Shown here: in pieces, positions 5,375 to 7,254 of the stretch | How the letters are laid out: each line of letters begins with the position of its first letter | How positions within the stretch are numbered: position 1 is the first letter of the stretch | From: a bacterium | GTDB lineage: Bacteria; JAUVQV01; DATDCY01 | Assembly: GCA_036524115.1 (NCBI GenBank) | Contig: DATDCY010000105.1 | Span: 1 to 7,254, forward strand | Length of the DNA: 7,254 bases | Direction of reading: 5' to 3' | Translations under genes and position numbers: made by a program | The notes under the pieces: model-generated | The model's input: only the letters and a program-made list of their open reading frames with translations | Told to the model about the DNA's origin: nothing | Database searches by the model: none

Positions 5375-5890
5375 ATGCACGGATCACCGACACGGAGGAT
5401 GGCGGTTCGCATTCTCGCCCTCGGCGACGAGGGCAGGCGGGTGCTGCCCAGCCTCGAGCGCGCCGTGCGCGCGGCGTGGCGGACGGCGGGCGACGTCGAT
5501 CTTGCCGTCGACTGCGCTGGCGACGGCGCGCCCGGGGCGCGGCGCGTCCTGGCGCGCTGGTGCGACCGCGACCGCGCGGACGTGGTGCTCACGGTTGGCC
5601 GCGCCGGCCACCTGCGCGAGGACTACGCCCCGGGGATCACGGAAGGATTGATCGAGCGACGGCTCCCCGGGATCGAGGAGCGGATGTGCCTCGCCCCGCC
5701 GGCGCGCCCCGAGGACCTGCTCTTCCGGGGGCGCGCGGGTCTGCGCAAGGCGACGCTGCTCGTCAACCTCCCGGCGCGCGCCGCCCGTGCGGCGGCGATC
5801 GTCCGCTTCCTGGCCCCGGTGCTCGGCCACGCGCTCGACAAGGCCCGCGGGGACGGCGCGGAGTGCGGGCGGCCCGAGGGCGCGCGTTGA
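5375..5890 (+). CDS. Divergent MogA/MoaB-fold (molybdopterin-binding domain) protein
   Basis: The product (171 residues from ATG 5375, 163 from ATG 5399) resembles MogA/MoaB, which adenylylate molybdopterin during molybdenum cofactor synthesis. In 5375 numbering, DVVLTVGRAGHLREDYAPGIT (69-89) aligns with the family LVLTTGGTG...RDVTPEAT: Asp83, Pro86 and Thr89 are kept, but the GGTG loop has become GRAG. Downstream, FRGRAGLRKATLLVNLPARAAR (117-138) matches the family GxAGxRxxTLIVNLPGSP block, with the GSP lost. Asp50 could match the first catalytic Asp of MogA. Fold membership is fairly secure; catalysis is doubtful. It heads the tmk-holB operon, overlapping tmk by four bases. Start choice is open: ATG 5399 has GGAGG directly against it, too close to work, while ATG 5375 has no Shine-Dalgarno but sits nine bases after TACCCT. 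No other molybdenum genes are in view. Confidence 0.72.
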   Translation: MHGSPTRRMAVRILALGDEGRRVLPSLERAVRAAWRTAGDVDLAVDCAGDGAPGARRVLARWCDRDRADVVLTVGRAGHLREDYAPGITEGLIERRLPGIEERMCLAPPARPEDLLFRGRAGLRKATLLVNLPARAARAAAIVRFLAPVLGHALDKARGDGAECGRPEGAR

Positions 5891-6555
5891 GGGGGATCTT
5901 CGTCACCCTGGAGGGCATCGAGGGCGCGGGCAAGACCACCCAGGCCGCACTGCTCGCCGAGGCCCTGCGCGCCCGCGGCGTGCGGGTGGTCGTCACCCGG
6001 GAGCCGGGGGGCACGGCGTTCGGCGCGGCGCTGCGAGGCATGCTCCTGGATCCGGCGGCGGGCGGCATCGCGCCGCAGGCGGAACTCTTCCTCTACCTTG
6101 CCGACCGCGCGCAGCACGTGCGGGACGTGATCGCCCCGGGGCTGGCCGCCGGGGCCTGCGTCGTCTGCGACCGCTTCGCGGACGCGACGGTCGCCTACCA
6201 GGGGTACGGCCGCGGGCTCGATGCCGCGTTCATCGCGGAGGCCAGCGCGGTCGCGGCTGCAGGCGTCGCCCCGGACCTGACGGTGCTGCTCGACTGCGAG
6301 GACGTCGCATCCGGGGTGAAGCGCGCCATGCACCGCCAGGCCGCGGACGGCACCGCGGGCGTCGCCGACCGCTTCGAGCGGGAGGAGCTGGGCTTCCACC
6401 GGCGGGTGCGCGACGGCTACCGGGCGCTTGCGGCCGCGGCCCCCGGCCGCTTCCGCGTGCTCCCGGCCACGCTGCCTGTCGCCGAGTTGCAGCGGCGGAT
6501 CCTCGCCGAGGTGGAGGCGCTGCGCGGGGGCGGGGAAGGGCAGGGCGCGCGATGA
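5887..6555 (+). CDS. tmk: Thymidylate kinase (dTMP kinase)
   Basis: Tmk phosphorylates dTMP to dTDP with ATP in the cytoplasm, a required step towards dTTP. The 222-residue product has the P-loop GIEGAGKTT (10-18), the TREPGGT motif (37-43), FLYLADRAQHV (68-78), and the nucleotide-binding block VCDRFADATVAYQGYGRGLD (93-112) with DRF at 95-97. A LID region near 143-164 ends ADRFEREELGFHRRVRDGY. The P-loop lacks a basic residue and the LID is rich in Lys/Arg, as in E. coli-type (type II) enzymes. The LID is slightly longer than usual through an Ala/Gly-rich stretch. Translation is assigned to TTG at 5887, because no ATG or GTG lies near the family N-terminus and GAGGG (5876-5880) is six bases upstream. 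TTG overlaps the stop of the upstream gene as TTGA. The 3' end overlaps holB as ATGA. Confidence 0.95.
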   Translation: MRGIFVTLEGIEGAGKTTQAALLAEALRARGVRVVVTREPGGTAFGAALRGMLLDPAAGGIAPQAELFLYLADRAQHVRDVIAPGLAAGACVVCDRFADATVAYQGYGRGLDAAFIAEASAVAAAGVAPDLTVLLDCEDVASGVKRAMHRQAADGTAGVADRFEREELGFHRRVRDGYRALAAAAPGRFRVLPATLPVAELQRRILAEVEALRGGGEGQGAR

Positions 6556-7254
6556 GCCTCGGCGGCGTGGTCGGCCACGCGCCGCAGCGCGAGCTGCTCG
6601 CGCGGGCCCTCGCGCGGGGCGCCGTGCACCCGGCGTACCTCTTCACGGGTCTGCCGGGCGTCGGCAAGCGCCTGCTCGCCCTCGAGCTGGCGCGCGCCTG
6701 GCTCTGCCACGCGGAGATGGGCGCGCCGTGCGGCGCCTGCCCGTCGTGCCGCGCCGTCGGCGGCGACGCCCATCCGGACTGGCTGCTCGTCGCCCCGGAG
6801 AAGGAGAAGGAGAAGAGAAAGAGCATCGGCGTCGAGCAGGTGCGGAACTTCGGCGCCTGGCTCTGGCAGACGCCGGCGCGGGGGAGCCGCAAGGCCGCGT
6901 TGATCGACCCGGCGGACGCGCTGACCGCGGAGGCGGCGAACGCACTGCTCAAGACGCTCGAGGAGCCGCCGCCGGGGCGCGTGGTGGTTCTGGTCGCGTC
7001 GCGGCCGGGGGCGCTGCCGCCGACGGTCCGCTCCCGCTGCCAGCAGGTCGCGTTCGGCCCGCTCGCCGAGGAGGAGGTCGCCGAGGTCCTGCGCCGCAAC
7101 GGCTGGCCGGCACAGGCCGCGCGGCAGGCGGCGGCGCTGGCCGACGGCAGCCCCGGTGCGGCGCTCACCCGCGACGCGAAGGCTTGGCAGGAGAGCGCGG
7201 AGACCGTCCGCTCGCTGCTCGAGGCGCTCGCGCGCGGCGAGCGGGGCGCGGCCC
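6552..7254 (+). CDS. holB: DNA polymerase III clamp-loader subunit delta' (cut by window edge)
   Basis: Delta' is the stator of the clamp loader that opens and places the beta sliding clamp during replication. The 234 visible residues show an AAA+ domain: GHAPQRELLARAL (8-20), P-loop GLPGVGKR (33-40), a zinc module with Cys52, Cys60, Cys63 and Cys66 (C-x7-C-x2-C-x2-C), the Walker B region ALIDPADALTAEAANALLKTLEEPPP (116-141), and the SRC motif (161-163) that supplies the arginine finger. The intact P-loop resembles delta' from many non-enteric bacteria, unlike the degenerate E. coli one. A basic/acidic KEKEKRK tract at 84-90 comes from a GGAGAA triple repeat. DnaX (gamma/tau) shares several motifs, but the short pre-P-loop region and the tmk neighbour favour HolB. 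ATG 6552 overlaps the tmk stop, which indicates coupling. The C-terminal collar domain is mostly outside the window. Confidence 0.93.
   Translation, partial: MSLGGVVGHAPQRELLARALARGAVHPAYLFTGLPGVGKRLLALELARAWLCHAEMGAPCGACPSCRAVGGDAHPDWLLVAPEKEKEKRKSIGVEQVRNFGAWLWQTPARGSRKAALIDPADALTAEAANALLKTLEEPPPGRVVVLVASRPGALPPTVRSRCQQVAFGPLAEEEVAEVLRRNGWPAQAARQAAALADGSPGAALTRDAKAWQESAETVRSLLEALARGERGAA
6797..6814 (+). repeat. Short tandem repeat (GGAGAA)x3 inside holB
   Basis: Three exact GGAGAA copies, followed by GAGAAAG, encode a Glu/Lys alternation at delta' residues 83-88. Copy-number change would add or remove two residues without a frameshift. The purine-rich tract also resembles Shine-Dalgarno sequences and could slow ribosomes. 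Confidence 0.6.

Noticed and set aside
5072-5380. Upstream extension of comEA (103 more codons)
   Set aside because: The signal peptide and the strong Shine-Dalgarno place the start at 5071. The upstream residues are Arg/Ala/Pro-rich and cover the divergent control region.

Overview
The window is about 70% GC by eye. It carries eight protein genes, all core or housekeeping types, packed as in a bacterial chromosome. The LPS-transport permeases LptF and LptG imply a Gram-negative cell with an outer membrane. SMC, an IscR-like Rrf2 regulator, Tmk and a zinc-finger HolB fit a Desulfobacterota/Methylomirabilota/Myxococcota-like lineage, but no gene here fixes the phylum. I see no mobile element, CRISPR array, tRNA or rRNA.

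Left part, all leftward (minus strand), in order of transcription: comEA-like gene (5071-4718) ending in a clear intrinsic terminator; Rrf2/IscR-like regulator (4547-4122) with its own promoter and a perfect palindrome in that promoter; a roughly 270-base spacer with strong paired sequences; lptF (3852-2677) and lptG (2680-1595), coupled by an ATGA overlap; a 254-base spacer with a promoter and a perfect DnaA box; and the start of smc (1340 to beyond base 1).

Right part, all rightward (plus strand): a divergent MogA/MoaB-fold gene (5375 or 5399 to 5890), tmk (5887-6555) and holB (6552 to beyond 7254). Consecutive genes overlap by four bases (TTGA, then ATGA), so this is a translationally coupled operon for dTTP supply and the polymerase III clamp loader, headed by a degenerate molybdopterin-type domain protein. 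The two transcription directions diverge from the 303-base gap at 5072-5374.

There is no obvious new multi-gene system. The points most worth a second look are in the spacers: a nested, pseudoknot-capable set of perfect inverted repeats just after the Rrf2 stop codon; a consensus DnaA box at the predicted smc transcription start; a perfect 15-base palindrome in the Rrf2 promoter; and a consensus TATAAT only nine bases before the lptF ATG, which predicts a leaderless mRNA.
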